40,820 nucleotides of DNA from contig JAUJNQ010000005.1 of NCBI GenBank assembly GCA_030448025.1, positions 65,382 to 106,201 on the forward strand, read 5' to 3'. The position numbers were made by a program, and so were the translations under genes. Positions 34,889 through 40,820 of the stretch are shown here, one piece after another. How positions within the stretch are numbered: the first letter of the stretch is position 1; every line of letters starts with the position of its first letter. The notes under the pieces are model-generated. The model did no database searches. It was not told the origin of the DNA and saw only the letters and a program-made list of their open reading frames with translations. Source of the DNA: Acidimicrobiales bacterium (GTDB lineage: Bacteria; Actinomycetota; Acidimicrobiia; Acidimicrobiales; GCA-2861595).

Positions 34889-35734
34889 TCAGCCCCAGGA
34901 GGAGAGGTGCTCGAGGAGGAGCCGGTCGAGCTCATCGGCGGCCACCTCGGGGATCCAGTGACTCACCCCTTCGATGACCTCGAAGCGGTAGGGACCCTCC
35001 ACGTGAGAGGCGGTGGCCTCGGCGGCGTCGCGCCCCAGGGCGACGTCCTTGTCGCTCCACACGTACATCGTGGGGGTGGTGATGGGGCCGATTCCCAGTG
35101 CCTCCTCGGGTGAGACGGCCCGGTACCAGCTCAGGGCCGCAGTCAAGGCCTCCGGCTGGCGCATGAGGTCGACGTAGGGGTCGGCCTCCTTCTCCGGGAG
35201 CCCGGCGGCCACCAGCGTCTTGCGAAGGCCGTCACCGTCGTTTGCCAAGAGGGTCTTCTCGGCGATGCCCTCCTGGCGAAAGAAACCGATGTACGCCGAT
35301 CGCACGGCCTGGTCACCCTTGCCGGAGGCGATGGCTTCGAACAAGGCGGCCGGATGGGGCAGGGACACGGCGGTGAGCGTGCGAAGGCGCTCGGGATAGC
35401 GGGCAGCCAGATGCCATGCCACCCAGGCGCCCCAGTCGTGACCCACCACGTCGACCTGGTGACCGCCCATCTCGTCCACGATGGCCAACGCGTCGGCCAC
35501 GAGGTGATCGGTGGCGTAGTGCTCCACGCCCTTGGGACGCGCCTTGGGCGAGTAACCCCTCTGGTCGGGGGCCACGGCCCGGTAGCCGGCCTCGGCCAGG
35601 GTGGCCAACTGATGGCGCCACTCGAACGAGCTCTGGGGGAACCCATGGAGGAGGAGCACCAGGCGGCCGTCAGCGGGGCCCGCCACCTGGGCGCTGAACC
35701 GGTAGGCGCCGACGGGTACCTCGATCGTCTCCAT
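34889..35734 (-). CDS. Epoxide-hydrolase-like alpha/beta hydrolase
   Basis: 281 aa from ATG 35734. Oxyanion motif LLHGFPQSSFEW, nucleophile elbow VVGHDWGAWVAW with Asp as nucleophile, acid in YVWSDKDVALG and catalytic His in GVSHWIPEV. An Asp nucleophile with DWGA is typical of epoxide hydrolases and haloalkane dehalogenases rather than esterases. A cap domain lies between about 135 and 215. The substrate is unknown; its place in the leu-gltX operon gives no clear hint. Confidence 0.85.
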   Translation of the reverse strand: METIEVPVGAYRFSAQVAGPADGRLVLLLHGFPQSSFEWRHQLATLAEAGYRAVAPDQRGYSPKARPKGVEHYATDHLVADALAIVDEMGGHQVDVVGHDWGAWVAWHLAARYPERLRTLTAVSLPHPAALFEAIASGKGDQAVRSAYIGFFRQEGIAEKTLLANDGDGLRKTLVAAGLPEKEADPYVDLMRQPEALTAALSWYRAVSPEEALGIGPITTPTMYVWSDKDVALGRDAAEATASHVEGPYRFEVIEGVSHWIPEVAADELDRLLLEHLSSWG

Positions 35735-35759
35735 GGACAAGGGGATCGTGCTCGGTCGG

Positions 35760-36275
35760 CTACCAGACGAAGAGGCTGCGCCAGTCCGAGCCCAACTGCT
35801 CCCGGACGCGGGCCGGCGTGCTCCGCAGCGTTGATACGGCGACGCGGTCGGCGATGGCTCGCTGGTCGAGGTAGGCCTTGGCCGTCCCCTGGAAGAGGGG
35901 CTTGCGCATCTGGACCAGCTCGTCGGGGGCGTCACCGAGGAACCCCCACACGGTGAAGGCCAGCTCCATGTCGGGCTTCACCGGCGCCCGGCCGAACAAC
36001 GAGGCTCGGCGCAGGCCGACCCCGAGGCAGCCGGCGATGGCATCCTCGGCCCGTTCGCCCTCGGCCAGCTCGAGGCGCTCCTCGAACTGCCCGGCCAAGA
36101 GCATGCCGTATCCCTGGTCCGGGCCCGGAGAGCCGAAACGCCCACCCGTCGGGTGCCCCCGCCTGCCGCCCACCTCGGCCGGGCGGTCCTGGAACCACTG
36201 ACGGGCAGGAGGGAGGCGATCGGCGGGTCGCACGCGATCGACAGAGGACAGCGGCACGTAGTCGGGCTGGGCCAT
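35760..36275 (-). CDS. Conserved hypothetical protein in the leu-gltX operon
   Basis: 171 aa from ATG 36275, which overlaps the cimA stop by one base. No signal peptide or membrane helix. Recognisable features are PPARQWFQDRPAEVG, the glycine-rich SPGPDQGYGMLLAGQFEERLEL and the C-terminal ELVQMRKPLFQGTAKAYLDQRAIADRVAVSTLRSTPARVREQL. I do not recognise a family. The tight coupling to cimA and the 25-base gap to the hydrolase gene support a real gene. Confidence 0.7.
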   Translation of the reverse strand: MAQPDYVPLSSVDRVRPADRLPPARQWFQDRPAEVGGRRGHPTGGRFGSPGPDQGYGMLLAGQFEERLELAEGERAEDAIAGCLGVGLRRASLFGRAPVKPDMELAFTVWGFLGDAPDELVQMRKPLFQGTAKAYLDQRAIADRVAVSTLRSTPARVREQLGSDWRSLFVW

Positions 36276-37888
36276 CACAGCCTCCCGTCGCCGCTACGGC
36301 CGGTCCGCCCGTTGCCGCCCTCGCCCTCTCCTTGATGCAGCAAGCCGTAAACGATGCTGTCCGCCAGAGCCTGCCACGACGCCTCGATGATGTTCTCCGA
36401 GACGCCGATCGTGGACCACGAGCGCTCACCGTCGGTGGAGTCGATGAGCACTCTGGTGACGGCTCCGGTGCCCTTGGCCGTGTCGAGGACGCGCACCTTG
36501 TAGTCCGTGAGGTGGAGGTTGGCGAGCTCGGGGTGACTGGGCCCGATCGCCTGGCGCACGGCGGCGTCGAGCGCGTTCACCGGACCGTTGCCCTCGGCGG
36601 TGGCCACGATCCGCTCGTCACCCACGTGCACCTTGATGGTGGCCTCGGTGACGAAGCGGCCGTCTTCGCGCTGCTCGGTGATCACCCGGAACGACTCGAG
36701 CCGGAAGAAGCCCTGTTCCCACCCGCCGGCCCCTCGCATGAGCAGCTCGAGGGAGCCGTCGGCGGCCTCGAAGTGGTAGCCCCGGTGCTCCAGCTCCTTC
36801 AGGCGCTCCAGCACGCCGCCGAGGGCGGCCCCGTCCACCTCGAGACCCAGCTCCTGGGCCTTGAACTGCAGGGTGGAGCGCCCGGACAGCTCGCTCACCA
36901 CGAACCTGGTGCCGTTGCCCACCAGGTCGGGATTGACGTGCTCGTAGGCATCGCGGGCGCGAGCCAGCGCCGAGGTGTGGAGCCCCGCCTTGTGGGCGAA
37001 GGCCGACGCCCCTACGTAGGGCTGCTGGGGATCGGGGACGATGTTCACCAGCTCGGCCACGTGATGGGCCACGGGCATGAGTCGCTCGAGCCGGTCGACG
37101 GGGATGGTCTCGACACCCATCTTCAGCGTGAGATCGGGGACGATGGTGCACAGGTTGGCATTGCCCGTGCGCTCCCCGTAGCCGTTGATGCAGCCCTGCA
37201 CCTGGGTGGCTCCCATGCGCACACCGGCCAGCGTGTTGGCCACTGCGCAACCACCGTCGTCGTGGAAGTGCACGCCGATGGCCGACTCGAAGCGTGGGAC
37301 CACCTCCTTCACGATGCGCTCGGCCTCGTGGGGCAGCGACCCTCCGTTGGTGTCGCACAGCACCAGGGCTTCGGCGCCGGCGTCCTCGGCGGCGCGCAGG
37401 ACCCGGAGGCTGAACTCCGGGTTGCGCCTGTAGCCGTCGAAGAAGTGCTCGGCGTCGAGGAACACGGTCCGCCCCTCGCTGTGGAGGAACTCCACCGAGT
37501 CGGACACCATGCGCACGGCCTCGTCCAGGTCGGTGCGGAGCGCTTCGATGACGTGGTAGTCCCACGCCTTGGCCACGATGCACACCGTGGACGTCTCCGC
37601 CTTCAGCAGGCGGCGCAGGATCTCGTCGTCGTCGGCCCGGCCCCGGGCGCGCCTCGTGGAGCCGAAGGCCACCAGGGTGGCGGTGCCGAGGCTGAGCTCC
37701 ATGGGCGCCCGCTGGAAGAACTCGTCGTCCTTGGGGTTGGCGCCGGGCCAGCCGCCCTCGATGTAGTGCACGCCCAGGTGGTCGAGCTGCTCGGCGACGC
37801 GGAGCTTGTCGTCCACGGTGAGGGAGAGCCCTTCACGCTGGCTGCCGTCGCGCAAGGTGGTGTCGTACACGTCCACCCTCCTGGGCAT
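36275..37888 (-). CDS. cimA: (R)-citramalate synthase
   Basis: 537 aa from ATG 37888 (GAGG 5 bases upstream); an ATG at 37924 inside ilvE is the alternative. The catalytic TIM barrel starts with VYDTTLRDGSQREGLSLT, the metal-binding HFHDDGGCAVANTLAGV, and GCINGYGERTGNANL; the C-terminal regulatory LeuA-dimer domain is complete (about 395-520). Using citramalate-synthase-type features (YIEGGWPGANPKD, AKAWDYHV) I call it CimA rather than 2-isopropylmalate synthase. It condenses pyruvate and acetyl-CoA on the threonine-independent route to isoleucine. It is coupled to ilvE, and the leader upstream of leuB contains Ile codons. Confidence 0.9.
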   Translation of the reverse strand: MPRRVDVYDTTLRDGSQREGLSLTVDDKLRVAEQLDHLGVHYIEGGWPGANPKDDEFFQRAPMELSLGTATLVAFGSTRRARGRADDDEILRRLLKAETSTVCIVAKAWDYHVIEALRTDLDEAVRMVSDSVEFLHSEGRTVFLDAEHFFDGYRRNPEFSLRVLRAAEDAGAEALVLCDTNGGSLPHEAERIVKEVVPRFESAIGVHFHDDGGCAVANTLAGVRMGATQVQGCINGYGERTGNANLCTIVPDLTLKMGVETIPVDRLERLMPVAHHVAELVNIVPDPQQPYVGASAFAHKAGLHTSALARARDAYEHVNPDLVGNGTRFVVSELSGRSTLQFKAQELGLEVDGAALGGVLERLKELEHRGYHFEAADGSLELLMRGAGGWEQGFFRLESFRVITEQREDGRFVTEATIKVHVGDERIVATAEGNGPVNALDAAVRQAIGPSHPELANLHLTDYKVRVLDTAKGTGAVTRVLIDSTDGERSWSTIGVSENIIEASWQALADSIVYGLLHQGEGEGGNGRTGRSGDGRL

Positions 37889-37910
37889 GGACGCCTCGAA
37901 CGTGTGTGGG

Positions 37911-38831
37911 TCAGGTGTTGACATGCTCCAACCAATCCTTGTAGCGGTCGGCTTCACCCTTGACGGCGGCGAAGAAGGTGTCCTGGACCTTGCGGGTGAT
38001 GGGCCCGGGCTCGCCCACCTCGCGATCGTCGATCGAGCTGATGGGAACGACCTCGGCCGCCGTGCCGGTGAGAAAGGCCTCCTCGGCGGTGTACAGGTCG
38101 GAGCGCAGGATGTTGGCCACCACGTGCTCGAAGCCGAGGTCCCGTGCGATGGTCATGATCGAGCGCTGCGTGATGCCCTCGAGGGCACCGGCGCTGATGG
38201 GCGGCGTGATGATGCGCCCGTCCTTCACGATGAAGAGGTTCTCGCCCGTGCACTCGCTCACGTACCCCTGGGGTGACAGCAGGATGGCCTCGTCGTAGCC
38301 CGCCTTGAGGGCCTCCACCTTGGCCATCGAGGAGTTGAGGTACATGCCCGTGGCCTTGGCCGCCGGCGGCATGGAGTTGGGGTCGGGGCGCTGCCACGAG
38401 GAGATCTTCACCCTCACGCCCCGCTTGAGGGCCAACTCGCCGAGGTAGGTGCCCCACGGCCACACGGCGATGGACACCTGGACCGGGCAGGGCAGCGGGT
38501 TGAGGCCCATCTCGCCGTAGCCGAGGTAGACCAGTGGGCGGATGTAGCACGACTCCAAGCCGTTGATCCGCACCGTGTCCTTGGTGGCCTCGATCAGCTG
38601 CTGGGCGCTGTAGGGGATGTCGATCAGATAGATCTTGGCGCTGTTGAACAGGCGGTTGATGTGGTCGGTGAGCCGGAACACGGCCGGGCCCTCGGAGGTG
38701 GCGTAGGCGCGGATGCCCTCGAACACGCCACTGCCATAGTGCAGGGCGTGGGTGAGGATGTGGACGTTGGCGTCGTCCCAGTCGACGAGCTCCCCGTCCA
38801 TCCAGATCTTGTCGACCTTCTGCAGCGGCAT
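37911..38831 (-). CDS. ilvE: Branched-chain amino acid aminotransferase
   Basis: 306 aa from ATG 38831, 5 bases after leuB. Fold type IV PLP enzyme: ILTHALHYGSGVFEGIRAY, IRPLVYLGYGEMGLNP, the PLP Lys in PPAAKATGMYLNSSMAKVEAL, and EAILLSPQGYVSECTGENLFIV with the cofactor-binding Glu. It catalyses the last step in Leu, Ile and Val synthesis using glutamate. Its length is normal. Its place between leuB and cimA makes a branched-chain amino acid operon. Confidence 0.95.
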   Translation of the reverse strand: MPLQKVDKIWMDGELVDWDDANVHILTHALHYGSGVFEGIRAYATSEGPAVFRLTDHINRLFNSAKIYLIDIPYSAQQLIEATKDTVRINGLESCYIRPLVYLGYGEMGLNPLPCPVQVSIAVWPWGTYLGELALKRGVRVKISSWQRPDPNSMPPAAKATGMYLNSSMAKVEALKAGYDEAILLSPQGYVSECTGENLFIVKDGRIITPPISAGALEGITQRSIMTIARDLGFEHVVANILRSDLYTAEEAFLTGTAAEVVPISSIDDREVGEPGPITRKVQDTFFAAVKGEADRYKDWLEHVNT

Positions 38832-38836
38832 GGCGG

Positions 38837-39826
38837 TCAGACCCTCTCCGCCACGGCGTCGCCGAGCTGCTTGGTGGTGCCCGTGAGGGTGGAGGCTTCG
38901 GCCACCGCCTTGGCCACGCGCTCGGCAGCGGTGGTCTCGCCGAGGAAGTCGAGCATCATGGCCGCAGATCGTACGGCGGCCAGCGGGTTGGCCGTACCCG
39001 TGCCGACGATGTCGGGTGCCGAACCGTGCACCGGCTCGAAGAGCGAAGGGCCGGTTCGAGCGGGGTTCAGGTTGGCCGAGGCGGCCAGGCCGATGCCCCC
39101 GGCCACGGCCCCGCCCAGGTCGGTGAGGATGTCTCCGAAGAGGTTGTCGGTGACGATCACGTCGTAGCACTCGGGTGAGCCGACGAGGTACATGCACGCG
39201 GCGTCGACGTGGTGATAGCCGGTTCCCACGTCGGGGAACTCGGCGGAGACCTCGTCCACCGTGCGCTGCCAGAGGTCGCCGGCGTAGGTGAGCACGTTGG
39301 TCTTGTGCACCAGGGTGAGGTGGCGGCGGTGGCGACTCTCTGCCAGCTCGAAGGCGAAGCGCACGCAGCGCTCCACGCCCATGCGGGTGTTGACCGATCC
39401 CTGGGTGGCCACCTCGTGGGGAGTGCCCTTGCGCAGCGACCCACCCTCACCGGCATAGCTACCCTCGGTGTTCTCCCGTACGACCATGCAGTCGATGCGA
39501 GGAAGGTCGGCGCCCGCGCCCAGGAGCGGCCGGAGGTTGACGTAGAGGTCCAGCTCGAAGCGCAAGCGCAGAAGGAGGCCGCGCTCCAACACCCCGGGAG
39601 GAACGTCGGGCATGCCCACGGCCCCGAGCAGCACGGCGTCGAGCCCGGCGATCTCCTCGAGCACGGCGTCGGGCAGGACCTCGCCGCTGCGCAGGTAGCG
39701 GGCACCGCCGAGGTCGTAGTCGACGGTGTCGAGGGCCACGCCGGCGGCGGCGACCACCTTCAGGGCCTCGGCGACGACCTCGGGGCCGATGCCGTCGCCA
39801 CCGATGACGCCGACCTTGTGAGACAA
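38837..39826 (-). CDS. leuB: 3-isopropylmalate dehydrogenase
   Basis: 329 aa from TTG 39826, with AAGGAG 8 bases upstream; the frame extends to 40351 but that runs across the attenuator and greA. Motifs: [27 protein letters not shown], the catalytic KTNVL and [24 protein letters not shown], then [21 protein letters not shown]. It oxidises and decarboxylates 3-isopropylmalate in leucine synthesis; in organisms with CimA it can also act on the homologous citramalate-route intermediate. It is the first gene of the operon, directly behind an attenuator-like leader. Confidence 0.95.
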   Translation of the reverse strand: MSHKVGVIGGDGIGPEVVAEALKVVAAAGVALDTVDYDLGGARYLRSGEVLPDAVLEEIAGLDAVLLGAVGMPDVPPGVLERGLLLRLRFELDLYVNLRPLLGAGADLPRIDCMVVRENTEGSYAGEGGSLRKGTPHEVATQGSVNTRMGVERCVRFAFELAESRHRRHLTLVHKTNVLTYAGDLWQRTVDEVSAEFPDVGTGYHHVDAACMYLVGSPECYDVIVTDNLFGDILTDLGGAVAGGIGLAASANLNPARTGPSLFEPVHGSAPDIVGTGTANPLAAVRSAAMMLDFLGETTAAERVAKAVAEASTLTGTTKQLGDAVAERV

Positions 39827-39848
39827 CTCAATCGCTCCTTGAACAAAG

Positions 39849-39874
39849 AAAAACCGCCCACTCTTGTGGACGGT
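39849..39874 (-). terminator. Intrinsic terminator in the leu leader (attenuator)
   Basis: On the minus strand ACCGTCCAC, loop AAGA, GTGGGCGGT form a 9-bp stem with one G-U pair, followed by a U-rich run. It ends about 20 bases before the leuB start and lies within the transcribed leader, so it must be bypassed for leuB to be expressed. Confidence 0.8.
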
Positions 39875-39879
39875 CAGAG

Positions 39880-39903
39880 GCGCACACCCGGGAAGGCGTG
39901 CGC
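39880..39903 (-). promoter_or_regulatory. Upstream hairpin of the leu leader
   Basis: GCGCACGCC and GGTGTGCGC pair over 9 bp (one G-U) around a short loop, starting directly after the leader-peptide stop codon. A ribosome stalled on the leader peptide's Val/Ile codons would be close enough to affect its folding. Confidence 0.6.
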
Positions 39904-39936
39904 TTATCGAATGATGATCACGGGATAGGTGGACAC
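39904..39936 (-). CDS. Leader peptide of the leu-ilv-cim operon
   Basis: A 10-codon frame from GTG 39936 to TAA 39904 encodes [10 protein letters not shown]. It contains Val-Ile-Ile-Ile directly before the last codon, the kind of regulatory codon run seen in branched-chain amino acid leader peptides. A -10 box (TACACT) ends nine bases before the GTG and there is no Shine-Dalgarno, so translation may be leaderless or nearly so. It is followed at once by a hairpin and then a terminator. Confidence 0.6.
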   Translation of the reverse strand: MSTYPVIIIR

Positions 39937-39945
39937 AGCCCACTG

Positions 39946-39951
39946 AGTGTA
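39946..39951 (-). promoter_or_regulatory. -10 box TACACT of the leu operon
   Basis: TACACT on the minus strand, 9 bases before the leader-peptide GTG. No clear -35 is seen. It lies about 25 bases from the greA -10 on the opposite strand, so the two promoters are back to back. Confidence 0.45.
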
Positions 39952-39973
39952 CCGGGCTTTGGTCGCCTGGCGC

Positions 39974-39979
39974 TAGCCT
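39974..39979 (+). promoter_or_regulatory. -10 box TAGCCT, leaderless start of greA
   Basis: TAGCCT ends 6 bases before the ATG at 39986 and no Shine-Dalgarno is present, so transcription probably begins on the start codon. Confidence 0.5.
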
Positions 39980-39985
39980 GGACCG

Positions 39986-40480
39986 ATGTCGGAGATCGGT
40001 CAGGCTCAGGAGATCAGCCAGACGCAGCTGTCGCAGGAGGCCTACGACCGGCTGGCCGCGGAGCGTGAAGATCTCGTAACTCGGGGCAGAGTGGACATCG
40101 CCCGTGCCATCGAGGCGGCTCGAATGCTCGGTGACCTCAAGGAGAACGGTGATTACCACGCGGCCAAGGACTCCCAGGGAAAGATGGAGGCCCGGATCCG
40201 CCAGATCGACAACCTCCTCGCCCACGCCGACATCGTCGAGCCCGTCGCCGCTGGTGACGCGGTGGCCGCCGGCTCGGTGGTGTCGCTGCGCTATGAAGGC
40301 GACGACGACGTCGAGCGCTTCCTTATCGGGTCCATCGAGGAGCGCCGCCATGACCTGTCGGTGATCTCACCCGGGTCGCCCCTCGGCCAGGTCCTACTAG
40401 GGCGCCAGCCGGGCGACACGGTGGAGTACCAGGCGCCGGGCGGGATGCTCAAGGTGGAGATCGTGGAGGTCGGCTCCTAG
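39986..40480 (+). CDS. greA: Transcription elongation factor GreA
   Basis: 164 aa. The N-terminal coiled-coil (about 15-85) contains [57 protein letters not shown], with the catalytic acidic tip [12 protein letters not shown] that inserts into the RNA polymerase secondary channel. The C-terminal FKBP-like domain has [28 protein letters not shown]. It rescues backtracked polymerase by stimulating transcript cleavage. It is divergent from the leu operon and followed by a short membrane-protein gene. Confidence 0.95.
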   Translation: MSEIGQAQEISQTQLSQEAYDRLAAEREDLVTRGRVDIARAIEAARMLGDLKENGDYHAAKDSQGKMEARIRQIDNLLAHADIVEPVAAGDAVAAGSVVSLRYEGDDDVERFLIGSIEERRHDLSVISPGSPLGQVLLGRQPGDTVEYQAPGGMLKVEIVEVGS

Positions 40481-40535
40481 CCCCGAAGGGAACGGCGCCG
40501 GAACCCTGCTCCTGCTGCCCGTCTTCGTCACCGGC

Positions 40536-40796
40536 ATGGTGCGCGCGAAGCGTCTGCTGACCGACCCACTCTGCCTCTGGTGCGCCGGGCCCTCTGGCCA
40601 CCTCCACCAAGGCATCGCGTGGCGGGCGCCGTGTCCCTTGACAGCCGGCCTCGTCGCCCACGGGGCGGGGAGCTACGCCGACTTCGGTCACCTCGTCCCC
40701 GCGCTGGCCGCAACGCTGACGCTGGTGGTGGGACTGGCCTTGGCCTGGCCCGTAGCACCAGGTCCTGAGCGCGGGCGGCAGGGGGCGCGGCGGTGA
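40536..40796 (+). CDS. Small hypothetical membrane protein
   Basis: 86 aa from ATG 40536; the open frame extends upstream through a hydrophobic LLLLPVFVTG stretch without a standard start, so the true N-terminus may be longer. It has one clear membrane helix, LVPALAATLTLVVGLALAWPV, near the C-terminus and cysteines in LCLWCAG and RAPCP. The stop overlaps a GTG that opens the next gene (GTGA at 40793-40796), which supports its being real. Family not recognised. Confidence 0.5.
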   Translation: MVRAKRLLTDPLCLWCAGPSGHLHQGIAWRAPCPLTAGLVAHGAGSYADFGHLVPALAATLTLVVGLALAWPVAPGPERGRQGARR

Positions 40797-40820
40797 GCGA
40801 GGGACCCCACGTCGTGGTGG
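40793..40820 (+). CDS. Start of a further gene, truncated by the window end
   Basis: GTG at 40793 overlaps the stop of the preceding frame and gives VSEGPHVVV before the window ends. Too little is visible for a call. Confidence 0.35.

Noticed and set aside
36332-37921. 529-codon plus-strand open frame opposite cimA
   Set aside because: An antisense shadow in GC-rich DNA: low complexity, no motif, no ribosome site, and cimA on the other strand is unmistakable.
39827-40351. N-terminal extension of leuB
   Set aside because: It would read through the terminator, leader and the greA gene; the TTG at 39826 has a proper ribosome site and begins the conserved sequence.

Overview
The window is high-GC chromosomal DNA of an actinobacterium. 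Support for this comes from a glucosyl-3-phosphoglycerate synthase (GpgS) gene, the leuB...cimA...gltX - tRNA-Gln - tRNA-Glu neighbourhood (similar to the mycobacterial leuB/gltX/tRNA region), an HspR-type (HAIR) repeat at the heat-shock genes, and several start codons placed about 7 nt after a -10 box (leaderless). A deep-branching class such as Acidimicrobiia is my guess; the sequence does not prove it.

Layout. 1-3.4 kb: the end of a K+ channel-like membrane protein, then on the minus strand folE, a cysteine-containing ArsR-like regulator and gpgS. 3.4-6.9 kb: an accessory patch with a GNAT relic, a VapBC-type toxin-antitoxin pair, two zinc-ribbon-type proteins of unknown function and a small GRAM/PH-like protein. 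7.1-12.2 kb: a response regulator, histidine kinase and DUF4173 membrane protein in an overlapping operon, then a KhtT/KhtU-like cation:proton antiporter pair. 12.3-15.5 kb (minus): a fused secD-secF gene between small membrane proteins, with several single-base frameshifts. 15.6-23 kb: nhaA, a DUF6941-like gene, hsp20 and clpB (divergent, sharing a HAIR-like operator), and a CASTOR/POLLUX-like ion channel. 23-29 kb: csoR divergent from a DUF305 lipoprotein with a CsoR-type operator inside its promoter, an SDR, a baeRF2/Rv2629-like protein, a histidine-rich membrane protein, a DPM1-like glycosyltransferase and an FAD oxidoreductase. 29.2-31.3 kb: a second VapBC-type pair, an IS110 relic, tRNA-Glu and a hypothetical gene. 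31.4-39.9 kb (minus): a long operon leuB-ilvE-cimA-hypothetical-epoxide-hydrolase-like-gltX-ydcF-tRNA-Gln, followed by a PAS-GGDEF gene. 39.98 kb to the end: greA and the following operon.

Themes. The leu operon has a leader I did not expect: a 10-residue peptide with Val-Ile-Ile-Ile, a GC hairpin and a classic U-tailed terminator just before leuB, which looks like ribosome-mediated attenuation of branched-chain amino acid synthesis. Monovalent-cation handling is dense (channel-like protein, KhtTU, NhaA, CASTOR-like channel). Two stress circuits can be read from their operators: HspR/HAIR at hsp20-clpB and CsoR at the DUF305 gene. The homopolymer indels in secDF and clpB look like sequencing errors rather than biology, so both genes are annotated as single genes across the breaks.
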